NCBI RefSeq assembly: GCF_000001735.4
Contig: NC_003074.8
Coordinates: 16,499,261-16,563,260, forward strand
Direction: 5' to 3'
Source: Arabidopsis thaliana
Taxonomy: Eukaryota > Streptophyta > Magnoliopsida > Brassicales > Brassicaceae
Length of the DNA stretch: 64,000 bases
This document shows, in pieces, positions 45,701 through 58,221 of this stretch; within the stretch, counting starts at the first letter, position 1, and the number at the start of each line of letters is the position of its first letter. Below the pieces are notes generated by a model. The model did not search any database. It saw only the letters and a list, made by a program, of their open reading frames with translations, and was not told where the DNA came from. The translations under genes were made by a program, and so were the position numbers.

Positions 45701-48700
45701 AATGGAATGATGCACGAAATTGCAGCAATACAATAATAAAGTAGAAGATAATCATTGATTTGCAAACATTTATTGACAGTACAGAATCAGACATTAATCA
45801 ATGTTAGGATGAACCAAAAAGATAGAATCGAATCCTAGCAATCAGTAAAAGAGCTAATACAAGTGTTCTGATGAAAAATATTCAGCAGCAAAAACAAGAA
45901 TGATATGATCATATGCACTCATGTACAGAACACAATGTGTCATTTTGTTACACTGACCAAGTCTAGGCAGCATGGTGGCAATAGTCTCCGGATTCACAGA
46001 AATTGGAGACTCGAAGATTTGTTGTCCCCTGAATGAATACATAAAGGGGGAAGAAACTACAGATCTTCTTGGGCTCAACAATGAAATGCACACCGAAAGT
46101 GTGTGGACAAGGCTAGATTTGGACTGAGGATCTTCGAAAGCATGACCAAATATCCTTGCAACAAAACTGCAAACAAAAAGGTCACTGAATCATCATACAA
46201 TTTAAACATGTTTTAGCATATTTAAGACAATAAGACATCCTACAAACCTTGAACTAGAAAGTTTGGTAGCCAACGGTGACGGTGCATTTTGAGCGATAGT
46301 GCACAGTGTTTCAGCAGCATTTGCATGAACTTCAAGAGAGTTCTGATCCAAGCCAAAAATAAAAACAAAACTTTCAGAATATTCATATCTGAACTATTCA
46401 AAATTAGAAAATGTAAGTCTTATTGTTTGACCGAAATAATAACCACACATGCAGAGAAGCCTCTCAACACTACATTTACGAATTTGGTAGTAGGGAATCA
46501 AAAACCGCATCACGAATAAAACAGAGATGGCAAATGCAGGAGAGTCTCTCCAACTATTCTCTACTAGTCTCTTGTCTTATAAAGGTAAAACAATGTGCTT
46601 TTTCGACATGAAGAACCAACAGATCCCAGTTAATAGTAAAACAATAATAACGAGAAGAACAGAAGTGGCTCAAAAAAGCTCATTCTTCCTATATTTCAAT
46701 CATTTGATGAATAGACGCTTTAACAAATTACTTACTGATGGGCTAAGCTTATCCACAATCATTTCAAGCAGATTGCTATCAGCTAACCATTGCATCACAT
46801 CTAGGTGGTTAGGATACACATGATCATCCGCACCAACCAACCGGATAAGAACCTATATAAATCACATGCATAAGCTTACAAGTGATTACCAGAATCAAAT
46901 ATAAGGATAAGAGGAGAGAGAAGGTTTACCTCCATAATGGACGTGATCCCTATCAAATCAACCAGTTGCTGGAAAACATTCTGATGGGCCTGTATATGGT
47001 ATTGTAAAACATTATTTGCTTCTTTTCTATTGACTGCACACCACATAATTCACTGAGTAACAAGTATAAAAAAAAAAAGGTGCACCTCAATAATATGTCA
47101 AACTATTCAAGGATTTTCTACCTAAACCACAACGTCATTTATATCGACATAGTATAATTATCATTAACAGTAGGTCGAAGAAAAATTTATTGAGCACAAA
47201 AAATTACAAGGACTGGGAACATCCCACTTAATATGCTTTCTGCCACACAAATTTTATTTTCAATCAGAGCTTCGCATGATCGTTGTGCTATTTGCAAGAT
47301 TTTCAAATGAACATCCAAATAGAGAACTCACTTTTACATAGTTCATCAGCGGGACCGTCTTCCTCAACATGAGGCATATGACAACCTATTCCCAGAAGAG
47401 ACAAGATACATTGGTGGTAAGTAACAAACATGTGGAGACATAATATCTAAAAAGTAAGAACTAAAATTCTAAAATGAACTATTGAAAGTGACCAATGAAA
47501 ACATTACCTTGCTGAAATACCCAGCTAGCATTACACTGTGGGAACGGTTGGGTTCCAAAAAGGAGAAAAGTAGGTTCATTAGCTGCAACAAGAAGTATGA
47601 ACCATTAAGTGAGACCAGAGTAAAAGACACATCTAACTCAAAATAACAAGGTTCTGCATTCATCATAATAAAGGAAGAAGAAAACTAGGACAATACCTCC
47701 TCCTCGTCCACTAAAGTCTTGAGAATTACATCAATTTCACAGGTCAAGACTTCAGAGGAGATGAAAGGAAACCTAATAGAAAAATATGCTTTAAAGTTCA
47801 TGAAAGTTCCCAGAAATATTCCAAAAAATCAGGTCAACTGTACGTCTGGATAAAGCTAATCAGCAAAAGAAAGGAGGCACATACTTGAAAGCGCGCTTGC
47901 TGTCTGCATCTTCAGGAGATTCTTCAACAATAAAACGTAATAACTGTTCCACTTGGGCTCTTTCTCTCAGACTGCAAATGAGCATATAAAATAAAAGCAT
48001 AAAAGGCCAACATTGCAATCCTTGCTACTACTATGAGAAACTAAAACTTGCATAGCATAACAGGGTCATCCTGCAAAGAAAACATGAATCTAACTACTTT
48101 TCGTGCAATATCTGCTGGATTGCATATCCTCTTCAATCTTTTTAAGGAATGGTTAATATAGAGAGAAGACACATGTCATAGTACAAACTAAAAAGCATAC
48201 CAAATCTACACATAAACTACAACAAGGTTAAAAAAAGAGGACGCCTAAAATGAATTACAAATTTATGAGCCGGCTGTTCAAAGCTCTGCATTCTTGGATT
48301 ATGTCTTCCTCATCCAAAAGTTCTTCCAAAGTGAAATCTTCCTTGTCTAATATGGATTCAACCTGTCAATCGCAAGTAAAAGATAAGGAACTACATCATT
48401 CCTATTTAGTTTCTCTCTTCTCTAAACTACACATTACCAGCTTCCAAGAACAATTTCCATCAAAACATCAATTACAAATGAAGTTTATAAGAGATGATTA
48501 CAAATTCTAGCTCCCGCCACTATATTGAACAATGAAACCACACGAACCAAACATCACCATGACTATGAAACTATTGGAAGACAAAAATCAATGATACACA
48601 ATAACAGTGGCGTGAAGAAAACAACAAATTCGAAGCAGTAAATAACATCCGAAATCAAATTCAGTATCAGTATCGAAACAATTAACCTCCACACAATTAA

Positions 48701-48901
48701 TTTACAGGCGAAATCAATCAGTTCAATAACAAACGAAATCTAAAACATTTCAGAAATCTTCACTTTGCGTAAGAACAAAGCAGATTCAGAAAGAAACAAT
48801 CGATTCAGAATAAAACGATACTAAGTACGAATTCATGAGTAGAGAAGACTTTGTATACTCACCGGTGAAGCAGCAGAGAGAGCAGTCAACTTCCAAAACA
48901 T
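42734..48901 (-). CDS. SAL4: SAPS-domain (SIT4/PP6 phosphatase-associated) protein, 789 aa
   Basis: SAPS proteins are regulatory subunits of SIT4/PP6-type phosphatases; Arabidopsis SAL proteins act with FyPP catalytic subunits in auxin transport and hormone signalling. I joined 19 minus-strand exons in frame: 48901-48863, 48362-48259, 47971-47885, 47772-47697, 47582-47508, 47385-47332, 46989-46930, 46852-46736, 46342-46248, 46166-45958, 45539-45442, 45291-45188, 45085-44923, 44643-44521, 44167-44085, 43863-43725, 43653-43624, 43541-43471, 43376-42734; introns are GT-AG. The start MFWKLTALSAASPVES and the blocks NLLFSFLEPNRSHSVMLAGY, QLVDLIGITSIME, VNPETIATMLPRLG and YNNALHHQVESIILSCLESK are those of the family. 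The C-terminal 240 residues are acidic and Ser-rich, as usual. No lesions were found. The symbol SAL4 is from memory; At3g45190 is the expected locus. Confidence 0.93.
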
Positions 48902-49567
48902 GGTGAGGATGATGATGAAGAAGAAGAAGAAGAAGAAGAAGACGAGCTAATTAGATCTCTTATCAGAGCGAAACTCAATCACTAAATCTTAGAGCACTCG
49001 TCAAAAAAACTCGCCTGGAAAAAAAAAAAAAAACCCTAATTTGATGCTGGTGGTGAAGAAGAAGAGGCACGAAATGAGAAATCACATAATGTTAGAAAGC
49101 ATCCAAAAAAAAAAAAAAAAAAAAAAACTAATCTCAGCAAATAAATATATTTAAAATAAAACTATATGAAAGAAATATTATTTGTTTTAGAGTATGATGC
49201 TTGTGACTACTAGTTGCACGATTGGTTCGTATTTGAGAGAGATACGAGTGATTAGAAGCTTGGTTTAGTTTGGATTAGTGTAAACCGATTTTGAGGTTCT
49301 AATGATGTAGTATATTTTCTTGGTTTAAAGTACTCGCTCCTATTTCTTTTTTATCAAAAAGTTCTATATTGCTAACAAGTGTAACATCTTTTATAATCCC
49401 TTCAAATTGAAGCAGCCAAACGTGGTTGGGCTTACATATGATCTTTAATAATTATATATAGACTACAACATAAGATAAATAATTTTAACATTACAATTAC
49501 AAATGTGTCGAAACGAAAAATAAAATCTTCTTTTAGCTTTGATCGATCAATTAGGTAAGTTTGTCCC
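48902..49567. other. SAPS gene 5' region; GAA and poly-A runs
   Basis: A GAA/GAT run at 48908-48940 lies in the presumed 5' leader. A stretch of more than 20 A residues lies near 49107-49127. No gene is seen. Confidence 0.6.
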
Positions 49568-50470
49568 TCACTCCCTCTTATCATACTTACGAGCCCAAAT
49601 GTTCTTTCCGTAAATCATAAGCTCTTTTTTCTGCTCGTCATCGAGTACGCGGTCCACGGTAGTAACCGAGTCCAAGACAAGCCTCGCAAATAGTGATTGT
49701 TGCTCGCAGCTCCTATTTGCGTTTGCATTGAAAGATCTTTTGTTGTCATGTTGCATGTAAACTCCCTCAACACAATTTTCTCCATACTCCTTGGTAAAGA
49801 GCTCAATTATCTCAGCATGAGTCACTGGATAACCACGAGAAAATGTTAAAAACAAGGTCCGATCGTTCTCAGTGGCGATGCAATTAGCGTTCCAGCCCCA
49901 TAGACCATTTGGGATGAAAAATAAGTTGTTGTTCTTGTTGGAGAAATTATCCCTATCAACTTCATTAGGCATCACATTGATGCTTCCAAAAATCGGATGA
50001 GGGAACCCGGGGATTTGAAGAGGTTGGCGAAGTCTTGCGTCAAAGGAAGACATTGAAGAAGGTGGAAGAACTCGTAGAAGGATGTCGGTGAAGATTCTGG
50101 TACAAACAGTGGTTAAGAAGTTTTTGATTCCTGTGATAGCACTATATCGATTTTTGTAGATCATTTGGAGTGATATATTCTTTTTCAGATATTTTGTGGT
50201 GAGAGGGATTCGGCCAATTGGGGGATTGTTTAAAGAAAGGCACTGAAAGCATGAGACAGCTTCGTAAGCAAGACCGGCAATGAGTGGATCTGTGAGAGTG
50301 AGGATGATTGAGAAAATGTTTTCAAAGCCAAAGTCCTCGAGCCAAAGCCATGTGGCCATGACAAGAAGTGACTCAGCTGGAGGCCTTGAGAATTTGAGGA
50401 CCAATTTAGAGAATATCTCTCTGTCTTGAGCATGGAAAACATGTAGTTCTTGTGCGTTGAGAAGAGACAT
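49568..50470 (-). CDS. Plant-specific protein with RRM-like C-terminal domain, 300 aa
   Basis: This is a single-exon gene of a poorly characterised plant family (locus expected: At3g45200). The N-terminal half (residues 1-150) is predicted helical, with HVFHAQDREIFSKLVLKFSR followed by PPAESLLVMATWLWLEDFG. The C-terminal part looks like an RNA-recognition motif: RTLFLTFSRGYPVT (RNP2-like strand), a helix EIIELFTKEYG, a strand CVEGVYMQ, LFARLVLDS (RNP1-like strand but lacking the aromatic pair), helix VDRVLDD, then the end strand GKNIWARKY. The start is the first ATG, near AATCGAATTTGACTG-type leader DNA. The RRM call is inferred from the pattern; RNA binding may be lost. Codon use looks normal and no lesions were found. 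Confidence 0.8.
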   Translation of the reverse strand: MSLLNAQELHVFHAQDREIFSKLVLKFSRPPAESLLVMATWLWLEDFGFENIFSIILTLTDPLIAGLAYEAVSCFQCLSLNNPPIGRIPLTTKYLKKNISLQMIYKNRYSAITGIKNFLTTVCTRIFTDILLRVLPPSSMSSFDARLRQPLQIPGFPHPIFGSINVMPNEVDRDNFSNKNNNLFFIPNGLWGWNANCIATENDRTLFLTFSRGYPVTHAEIIELFTKEYGENCVEGVYMQHDNKRSFNANANRSCEQQSLFARLVLDSVTTVDRVLDDEQKKELMIYGKNIWARKYDKRE

Positions 50471-51887
50471 AATCGAATTTGACTGTAGAAAGTTTGGTGA
50501 ATGTGAAAGAAATCTAGAAGTTGTTGGAATGCATTTTATTATCTAATCGCCTCGTTTTATACACCTAAAAGCCCGTGTTTTTAGGGGTTTTTGCAAAAAG
50601 AACATAAAAAAAGACCCTCCAACTTGTCATTTTTCGCATCTTAACCCTTATCTCCAAAATGTGCAGGTCAATCCCTTTAAGTTAAAAGTAATACGCAATA
50701 TAACTCGTTCGTTAATAAATACAAGAATTTGATTGTTTTTATCTAAGCACAAACTAGATATTTTATGATTACTTATAAGTAACAGTTAGTTATGAACATC
50801 TTTTTAAGTTAGTTTTGTTCACTTACATGTAATGTGGACTATTACATATTCAACTCAGAACTAAAACAAAATTCTTTTCATGTGATGTGAACTATTATAT
50901 ATACAACTCATAACTAAACAAATTTGAGGACAAAAAATATTATTTTCTACTTTAGTTATTAGCATTGAGTTTTAAGGACTAAACCATAAATAAAATAAAA
51001 TTTAATATATATATATATATATATCATTCTTACTAAAATCTTATATACCATACACCAAAAAAAATTCTTAATTAAGGTGGTCAATAAGATTTTGTCATGC
51101 CTATATACATTGTATGCAATGATAAGATTTTGTCATGCCTCTAAAGAAAATTGTCCTTTCTCATTCCATTTTCTTTCTTTATAATTGATTATGAAAAATA
51201 GGAAAATGGTAAATATATATTTGACTAATTTTGAAAAAAAAGAAATAACCAAATTTAGATAAGTAATTAATCTGGTAATATAAGATATTTTCTTTATATC
51301 TTCTATATTACCCTTTTGGTATATTTCTTACTATGTGTATTATTCTTTTTTTTTTTTTATCAAACTATGTGTATTCTTGAAATTGATGAAAATCTTGTCT
51401 TAAATTTCTCAAAAATACAATATTTACCAATTTTTGTTTTCTATCCCCGTTTAGTATAGTTTGATGTTCATGGTGCGCTAAGTTGCAATAAAATATGAAA
51501 ATCATGCTATCTTGAATCTTGTCATTGATACATCGTTGGCTCTATATGCTTAGAGTATATACATCGTTAAGCTCTAATGTAAAAGGCAAAGATAAGCTAT
51601 GAAAAATATATAGCTTGTTAGTATTGTGGTATATAGAAGTTTATTTCAAATAAAATAGCGGATATATATGTATTATGACAATTATATGAGAATGTATGAA
51701 GCTGATCAAGAAGATGTAGTAGTTAAACTAAACGAAACTAATGTTGATGAAACAGAAAAACCGAAAATGTCTACTAATGTTGGTGATCAAAGTCTTTGAA
51801 GAATTGATATACTCGTATTTTTTAATCGGTTATTTTTTGTTTTATAAGATCGATGTGTTTACATATTTTTAGGTCGTCGTATAATGA
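50471..51887. other. AT-rich intergenic DNA, no gene seen
   Basis: An (AT)n run lies at about 51006-51023. The block GATAAGATTTTGTCATGCC and a close variant occur twice near 51090 and 51122. No coding frame is supported. Confidence 0.6.
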
Positions 51888-51902
51888 GTTACGTTCATTT
51901 TT

Positions 51903-52066
51903 TATTTTTTTTGAATACCAGAAGGTTCTGGGCCGAATCCCATAATCCCCCAAACCCGAAACCACAGTATGTAATATTAGTTTCGTCCTAAGCGTCACTC
52001 GAACCGACGACCTCTAGACGAACGCCTAGAATCTTTACTAATTGAGCTAACGATACTTAGTGTTAC
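51903..52066 (-). mobile_element. tRNA-derived SINE, minus orientation
   Basis: A perfect 15-bp duplication GTTACGTTCATTTTT flanks it (51888-51902 and 52067-52081). Read on the minus strand it has the A-box-like TTAGCTCAATTAG, the B-box-like GGTTCGAGTGACGC, and an A-rich 3' tail. It is similar along its length to the SINE at 36334-36500, including the TTTCGGCCCA-type block before the tail. Confidence 0.87.
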
Positions 52067-52081
52067 GTTACGTTCATTTTT

Positions 52082-52478
52082 ACTGGTTCCAAATATGGAA
52101 ACATTCTTTATCGACAAAGACTTGTACGTAATTGTGTAAAAATTTTATATTGGTCATTGTAATATTCATTTTTGGAGTTTAGATGTCACAGTTAGATTGA
52201 TCAATGAAAGTTTCAAAATTTGGACTTTCGGTCTAAAAGATCAATACAGCCGGAGAAATTCTCAAATCTCTCAATCATATATTTCAATTTTCACTAAAAT
52301 TTGTATTTGGGCTATATTGTAAGTTGGGTTGGGCTTTTATAAGTGTAAACATTTTCACCTTTTCCTAATAGGTTTTCTTACAGACGTGAGAGCTCGCTCA
52401 CTCATCTTCCAACAGGCCACATACATTAGAGATTTTGCGGTTTCTTTAACAACAACTTGGACGCTATATGAACAGACG
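52082..52478. other. Spacer, no gene seen
   Basis: No coding frame or further element recognised. Confidence 0.5.
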
Positions 52479-52488
52479 TACTAATGGT

Positions 52489-53043
52489 GGGAAAATAACC
52501 AAAATCAATTCGGACTATTTTCTGGTGATTTTTTAATACCCAAACTACGATACTCGGAAAATATCAATGTAAACTCACTAAAAATTTAAATTTCCAACCT
52601 AACCTATATGAAAATAGCCAAAATCAACATATGTCAAAACGGTGTTAGTTAATCACTTAACGGCGATGAATCAGCCGACATCGTGGCAATGACAAGGCAT
52701 CGTAGTTGAGTAATACGACTTTGTTTCGTGAGTTTAGGGTTCTTGAATCAAAGAATCGATAAAGTAATCGCCAATGAATCTTCGATTCGAGAACCCTAAG
52801 CTCACGAAACGACATTGTTTTACTGAACTTCGATGCCCCGTCATTGCCACAGTATTGGCTGACTCATCGTCTTAAGCGGTCAACTAACATCGTTTCAGCA
52901 TATGTTGACTTTGGCTATTTAAATATAGTGTAGATTGAGAATTTGAATTTTTAATGAGTTTAGGTTGATATATACTCAATATTATAGTTTAGGTATGAAA
53001 AAATCGCCAACAAATAATCTAGGTTGATTTTGACCATTTTCCC
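52489..53043. mobile_element. Foldback element (Mutator-like), 555 bp, nearly whole-length inverted repeat
   Basis: The flanks carry 10-bp target copies with one mismatch: TACTAATGGT (52479-52488) and TACTAATAGT (53044-53053). The element starts GGGAAAATAACCAAAATCAA and ends in its imperfect inverse. Arms of about 270 bp pair almost to the centre, as shown by TTTCGTGAGTTTAGGGTTCT (about 52724) against AGAACCCTAAGCTCACGAAA (about 52789). No coding sequence is present. The transcript of either strand would form a long hairpin. Confidence 0.85.
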
Positions 53044-53053
53044 TACTAATAGT

Positions 53054-54096
53054 GATATATTCTTTTGCAAAAATCTTACAAAAACATTTCTGAAAAAGTA
53101 AAATGATCGTAACGTCGATTAGCTTAAGTTAACGATGTTAGTATTGATTCGAAAATATTATATGGTAAAAACCTTCGAAATGTGATTTTTTCTTTTATGG
53201 ATAACTGAGAGAATCTCAAACCAAACTTCAGCCTATGTGGAATCCAATCATTGTACAAAATATTAGCCCATTAGCCTATGTGGTGAGTTTTCATGAAGAT
53301 AGATTCATATATAAATTCGTCTAGTGAGAAGAAGAGAAGTATTTTCTCCATCTTATATGAAATTATTCTAAGAATCCATTTGTGTTTTCAGTGATAAGGT
53401 AAATCTCTTTAATCTTTTACATTTTTTGCACAATAACTTTTTTATGAGCTATTCAATTTCTAATTAATTTTATCTATTTTAGTAAACTTTCGGATTCTCC
53501 CACTCTAACAGCAGTAGAGAACTTTTGCTTGTATTTTTTGTATAGTTACTTCAAAGATTTGAACATTTAGGGACAAAGTCTAGGCCCTCTTAAAAGGCTT
53601 AAAGCCTCAAGGATTCAGTTTTCTTTATGCTTTTGAGACTCTTTGGTTATATATAATTTTGAAGAACCAAAAGAACTTGAGTTCTTGAACTAGTTGGTCT
53701 TGAGTTCGAATCCTTGGATGGCCATAAAGTTTATTTATTTATTTAATAAATATGTTTGTTAATGGGCTTAATTTGCTTTAGATAACAAAACACTTTGAGC
53801 GGTCCTGCATAATGGAAGTGAAAACAATAAAATAGACGACAATCAACTTCATGTTTTATTTGTAATTAATTTTTTCCAACTTGTATTTTTCACTTAATAT
53901 TATAGCAAGACCATGTATAAAGTTCTAATGATTTATAAGATCAGATTATTAAAATGAAATTTGTATTAATAATATGCAAATTTCCTAACGGACGAATTTC
54001 AAAACTAGTCATAATTGGATGTTAAAATTCGGTTCTATTTTAAGAACTGATATGGACCGTTGATCTAACGACGTTGTGTATATACACAGAGATACA
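53054..54096. other. Intergenic DNA, no gene seen; one pol III B-box-like motif
   Basis: GAGTTCGAATCC near 53701 resembles a tRNA B box, but there is no cloverleaf, A-box pair or flanking duplication that I could define. Nothing else is seen. Confidence 0.5.
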
Positions 54097-55187
54097 TCTA
54101 CATATACATTTTTGCAGCCATTTTAGCAAATAATTCCTTAAGTTGGAACTTATTTACAATGTCATGCCACTAACATTTAATGTTTTAACAAACTTATTTT
54201 TAAATCTAAATATAAAATCGATTATGTTACTAAAATTTAGGAAACTAAAAGAAAAAATCACAAAAATAATTAAATCTTTCCAAATCTAAACTACAATATA
54301 CTACACACTAACATTCCTTTTAAGGGATCAATTAGCAATAATCACGAAAATTTTTCCTTTTAAATCATTTATTTTCAGTTAATAAAATAAATCAAACCTT
54401 ATATTACAATATATGCGTCAATATTTTCTTTTGAAAAATTAATTACGTAACATTTTAAAATTTTGAAACAATAATTATTTCCAAATCCACATGTTTCGTT
54501 TTAAATTTGCAATTGTACAAAATAATTATCACTACCTAAAATTTTCTTTTCTTATTTTTATTAAATTTTGTTCTTTTTTTGGTAAAATAAATTGGACATG
54601 TATTAAGCTGATATTGCTGACTCAAATAATGTTAACAAAATGCCCAAATTTAGGCTATTAAAATAATAAAAAAGTTAGTAAAAAACACAAGTATATCAAT
54701 CCCAAATTATGATTAAACTAAATATTTATATATAATAACTATCAAAAAATAGCATTATATACATATTAAAAAATTAAAGTACCTTTTTAAAATACTTTTG
54801 TGTTATAAAGTAAGAATTTACAAAAAATGTCATCACATTAAAGTCAAAAACAATTTTTATTTTTAAATATTATTGATATATTTTAACTTTATAAAAAATT
54901 ATTAATATTTAAACTTATTAAAAATTAAAATATCATGAAATGAAAAATATAGCGAGACGGGTTTGGATTGATATGAAATATAGCGAGACGGGTTTAGATT
55001 GATATAACACATGTTAAATATTTATTTTCTTATTCTATCATCACCAATTTTTTTAGTCACAATATAAATATAAAATTATATAACTTTAATACTAAATTAA
55101 AAACAATAAAATTTAATATTATTATATAAATATATATATATATAAATAAAACATTTGCCCCGTGGTGTACCATGGGTTAAATCCTAG
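54097..55187 (+). mobile_element. Helitron (non-autonomous), 1.09 kb, plus orientation
   Basis: It starts TCTACATATACATTTTTGCA after an A and ends CTAG before a T. A hairpin CCCGTGGT-GT-ACCATGGG with one mismatch lies at about 55158-55176. Both ends and internal blocks match the element at 35158-36033. A 31-bp direct repeat with ATAGCGAGACGGGTTT lies inside at about 54950-55010. Confidence 0.75.
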
Positions 55188-56890
55188 TACATATTTTATT
55201 TCATCAAACTGTGAATTGTTCTTATCAGAAAACCAGTTTATGTGAAATTGTTAGAATTATGTATCAAGATATGGTTGTTATACTGAGGACCAAAGCATTG
55301 ACCATACCCATAATGTCCTTTAAACTAAAAAAGTGGCCTCTCGGTATTCTAAGAGTCGATCTTTGTCCAGTGAAAACCAAAGCAAATAATGCTTTCAGTT
55401 TCATTCATCATTGGAAGTTGAAGCTGACATGACTAAGTCTAAGTCATGAGAAACAAATGATACGTATTTTTATCAAAGTGTGGTAACTAGTTTAATTTCT
55501 ATACTATTATCCACTTTATTTCTATGACCTATCCCTAATGGTTTATACTGAGTGTCAATTTTATTTGTAACCTATAGCGTGTTCGGTGGAACAACGTTCA
55601 ACGATCAACATGATGAAGCATAGAAACTAGACATTGGTCAATGTCGAGTCGATGATTGTTTTGATGTCGTGTTAATATGTGAATCAGTAAGATCATAAAA
55701 AGATTTGTAGTGAAGGTTTTGAGAATCCAAATCTTGTGGAATTGTGTTTGTCTCTACATTCTAACATATTTTTAAAAATATAATATGCAAGATTCTATCA
55801 AACAAAACATTGGATCAATTGTCTACAAATATATACGTACAATATCGATTCTATATTATAGTTTAAAAATCTATTAACATCAATATTCTATTTTTGAATA
55901 GTTTATTTGATCAAAAATTTATTTATGTTTTATTTTTGGGAGGGTCTCACTTTGGACCATTCTATATAGAATTTATAACTAGGTCGAACCATGGATGTTC
56001 AAGATATCAACTTATGTAATAACACTAGGCTATTTGCAACTATCGACAGAAGTTGAAGACCGTTTAACTATAAGAAATTTGTTTTTGCTACATGTGATAT
56101 AAGAAATTTCTCTATATTTGTGTTATATAGAGAAATATTATAATATGATTTATATGGATAATGGAAGGGTGCTTACGCAGCACTTTAGCACCAAAAATTA
56201 ATCTTTGATTGTTAGTGAAAGTGGTTAGTGGCCACATCTAAAAGCAATGATTTGTTTTGTTGTACATTGAATAATGGGGACATAGTTACAAAATGGAATT
56301 GGACATTTAAAAAAACTATATATATGTATAATATCGTCAAGTTGACAAATTGAGTTTTTTCCTCCCAAAACATGTTTGGACGCTCAATTTAGAAGATATC
56401 AACATGAGTAGATAGAAGTCGAGGTTTCGAAGAAATGTTGGAGTTCTAAGTCTTAGCCAAGATGATTTATTTGAAGGTGCAATCTATTTCGTATGATGGC
56501 ATTATTTGGAAGAGACAATATAAATGAAATTCTCTAAAGAAAAAGGAGGATTGGATGTTGTTTTTGGTCGGAAAAGGCGTGATTAGATATTGATTATATG
56601 GCCTAAAACATAATATGCATAGTAAATTACTAACATGCAAAAAAAAAAAAAAAATATATTACAAACATGTAAAAAAAAGGAAAAAAAATTACAAACATGT
56701 AAATTTTTTGTTAATTCATCTTCATTTCTTATATTTTATAATTTAGTCAAAGCAATAATAGTTTCTTTTCGACGAAAAAGAACGAAACTTGGGTTCACTC
56801 CTTTATTCACCTCCTTTTGCATTAATCAATAAAACATGCCATGTCAAATCCTACTTAAATTACATAATAAATTAAAGCTATAATTATAAA
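55188..56890. other. AT-rich intergenic DNA, no gene seen
   Basis: Several open stretches exist but none resembles a protein family, and base composition is that of spacer DNA. Confidence 0.55.
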
Positions 56891-56893
56891 TTT

Positions 56894-57215
56894 AAACCGA
56901 TATATAACCTTGTTTAATTACAAAATATAAACCCTAATTCTCCTTTGTAAACATAAACCGCCATTTAAACTCGTTTAATCGTAAAAAAAAACTAAACCCT
57001 AATCGTATTTCTAAACCCAAACTGACATTTAACCTCGTTAATTGTAAAATCTAAATCTGTTTATAAACCTAAACCAATTTTAACCCGTTTAATCATAAAA
57101 TCTAAACCCTAATCGTACTTTCTAAACCCAAACCGATATTTAACCTCGTTTAATCATAAAATCTAAACCTTGACATTTTCTAAAAAATCCAAACCGATAC
57201 ATAATTTTGTTTTAA
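56894..57215 (+). repeat. Degenerate minisatellite with CTAAACC-type telomere-like motifs
   Basis: Units of about 60-65 bp repeat five times: AAACCGATATTTAACCTCGT, TTTAATCATAAAATCTAAAC and CCTAATCGTACTTTCTAAAC follow one another with variation. Many units hold CTAAACCCTAA, close to the plant telomere unit, but they are not a pure telomere array. Confidence 0.75.
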
Positions 57216-58221
57216 TGGCAAATTAGATTTTATAATTAAATTAAATTCTTTTTATTATTATTAGGTGTTAGATTTTAATTGGGTAAAATAAAAGAGATAA
57301 ATATAAGGGTTCACCACTAGGGGGTGAACCAAATATTTTTCGAGGAAAAAAGAACTTTTATGATTTATTCAATTAAACTTTTTTAATCTTTACCCTTTAT
57401 TTAGCCCCTCACTTTTTTTTTTTAATTAAGTGGAAATATATCCTATACAAAAAGTAGAAACACTAGCTTGAGTATTTTCTCTAATGTAATCATAAATCCT
57501 CAAAATCACATAAATTGCATGCCCCTTTGCTACCTCAACAACAAACCCATGATCACATCATTTCTATTCCACAACTTTTGGTTCTCAAATTAAATACTCA
57601 ATTTCATTTACATCCACACTTCTTATCAATTTCAATATATACATACAAAAATATGCAAAATTGAGAAAATGGTCAACATTCAATTTTAAATGCTCTCACT
57701 CGTGGACAATGCAGATGTCAAACAAACTTTGATGAAATTGTCTGCTCTAAATTATTAATTTTGTTTATCACAGAAAAATGCATAAAATATCTTAAATTTT
57801 TATTAATTGAGAATAAATCATGAACAAAAATAAATCAGTCACTTTCATGTAATTGTAACCTCTACTTTGCTTACCAACCCCACCCACATCAAACCCAAAA
57901 ACCCCACCAATAATCAATCTGTTTGTCCCTATTTCCTATTATATTCCAATTTTACCCACAAGTTTTCTTTGTTACTAAAGTAACCCCACAACTTTTGTTA
58001 AGTACAAATTTTCCCGATTTGGAATTTGGTAGCAGTACAATAGTTAGTTACAGTACTAATTTTATAATCTCAAATGCTCAACATTAAAACTTTATTTAGT
58101 AAAAGAAGGCATAATCTAGAAAATATTATATGCTTCTTCTTCTCAAAAGTTATTTAGTAAAAATTGTTATTATAAGAAAACTAAACCCCCCCAAAAAAAA
58201 GAGAATTATACTTTTTAAAAA
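57216..58221. other. Spacer and 3' region of the S40-type gene, no gene seen
   Basis: No supported coding sequence. The right end is presumed 3' UTR of the minus-strand gene. Confidence 0.55.

Noticed and set aside
48060..48140. Open stretch KRICNPADIARKVVRF in the second intron of the SAPS gene
   Set aside because: It would break the conserved INFLRERAQVEQ junction between exons 2 and 3; no family match. At most an unused cryptic exon.
53690..53725. tRNA-like B box GAGTTCGAATCC
   Set aside because: No cloverleaf can be drawn, no matching A box at the right distance and no flanking duplication, so neither a tRNA gene nor a SINE is supported.
55211..55432. 73-codon open frame after the Helitron at 54097
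   Set aside because: No family resemblance and spacer-like composition on both sides.
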